Positions 7,299-7,373 of a DNA stretch of 7,373 bases are shown here, in pieces. The DNA lies in NCBI GenBank assembly GCA_002404795.1, contig DHKK01000007.1, forward strand, positions 1 to 7,373, in the 5' to 3' direction. The number at the start of each line of letters is the position of its first letter. Position 1 is the stretch's first letter. The position numbers and the translations under genes were made by a program. The notes under the pieces were generated by a model. It did not search any database. It was not told where the DNA came from and saw only the letters and a list, made by a program, of their open reading frames with translations. This DNA is from Clostridiales bacterium UBA4696 (GTDB taxonomy: Bacteria; Bacillota; Clostridia; Oscillospirales; Oscillospiraceae).

Positions 7299-7373
7299 TG
7301 CACAGGCCCCCTTAGGGTAACGTCATCAACTTAAGCCCATCATTTCAAAATGTCAAAAAGCAGGCGCAAATAT
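7299..7373. other. Non-coding, more AT-rich tail of the window
   Basis: After the hairpin comes CACAGGCCCCCTTAGGGTAACG and then an AT-richer stretch. I see no ORF, promoter or RNA gene. It could be an intergenic repeat or the edge of a mobile element, but nothing here proves either. Confidence 0.4.

Noticed and set aside
1..7373. CRISPR array, tRNA, rRNA, riboswitch or toxin-antitoxin pair
   Set aside because: No regularly spaced repeats, cloverleaf, rRNA motif or small gene pair was seen, and non-coding space is almost absent apart from the last 120 bases.

Overview
The window looks like GC-rich DNA from a gut-type Firmicute (class Clostridia, probably near the Oscillospiraceae/Ruminococcaceae). 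The basis is protein style, clean AGGAGG ribosome binding sites, and a zinc-ribbon Ser/Thr kinase of a kind I associate with that group. No rRNA, tRNA, CRISPR array or complete insertion sequence is visible. All genes lie on the plus strand.

The window has two parts with different origins. Bases 1 to about 2957 are a phage or prophage early module: the C-terminal part of a RecT-type annealing protein, a WalJ/YycJ-like metallo-beta-lactamase-fold protein coupled by TAATG, a DnaD-like replisome organiser/initiator with an acidic linker, and a DnaC-like helicase-loader ATPase whose start lies 86 bases inside the preceding gene. Together they would supply homologous annealing, origin recognition and helicase loading. 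Codons here end strongly in C or G.

At about 2948-2965 the phage module stops abruptly. A good ribosome binding site for a missing next phage gene is followed directly by a headless fragment (about 143 residues) that looks like the C-terminal end of an extracellular solute-binding protein. Codon use becomes more mixed from here. This is either a real deletion/recombination joint or an assembly chimera.

Downstream, ten bases after the fragment's stop, begins a large membrane Ser/Thr kinase (3400-7252). A one-base frameshift near 3793-3799 splits it inside the kinase N-lobe. Restored, it is 1283 residues: zinc ribbon, kinase domain, one membrane span, four PASTA-like repeats, two Big_2-like Ig domains, a possible fifth PASTA-like unit, an acidic linker, a Big_3-like domain, another Big_2-like domain, and two related C-terminal beta domains that I cannot assign to a family. 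A 10-bp perfect hairpin follows the gene.

I see no clearly new multi-gene system. The points most worth checking are the joint, the frameshift, and the very long Ig/PASTA ectodomain with its terminal tandem domains.
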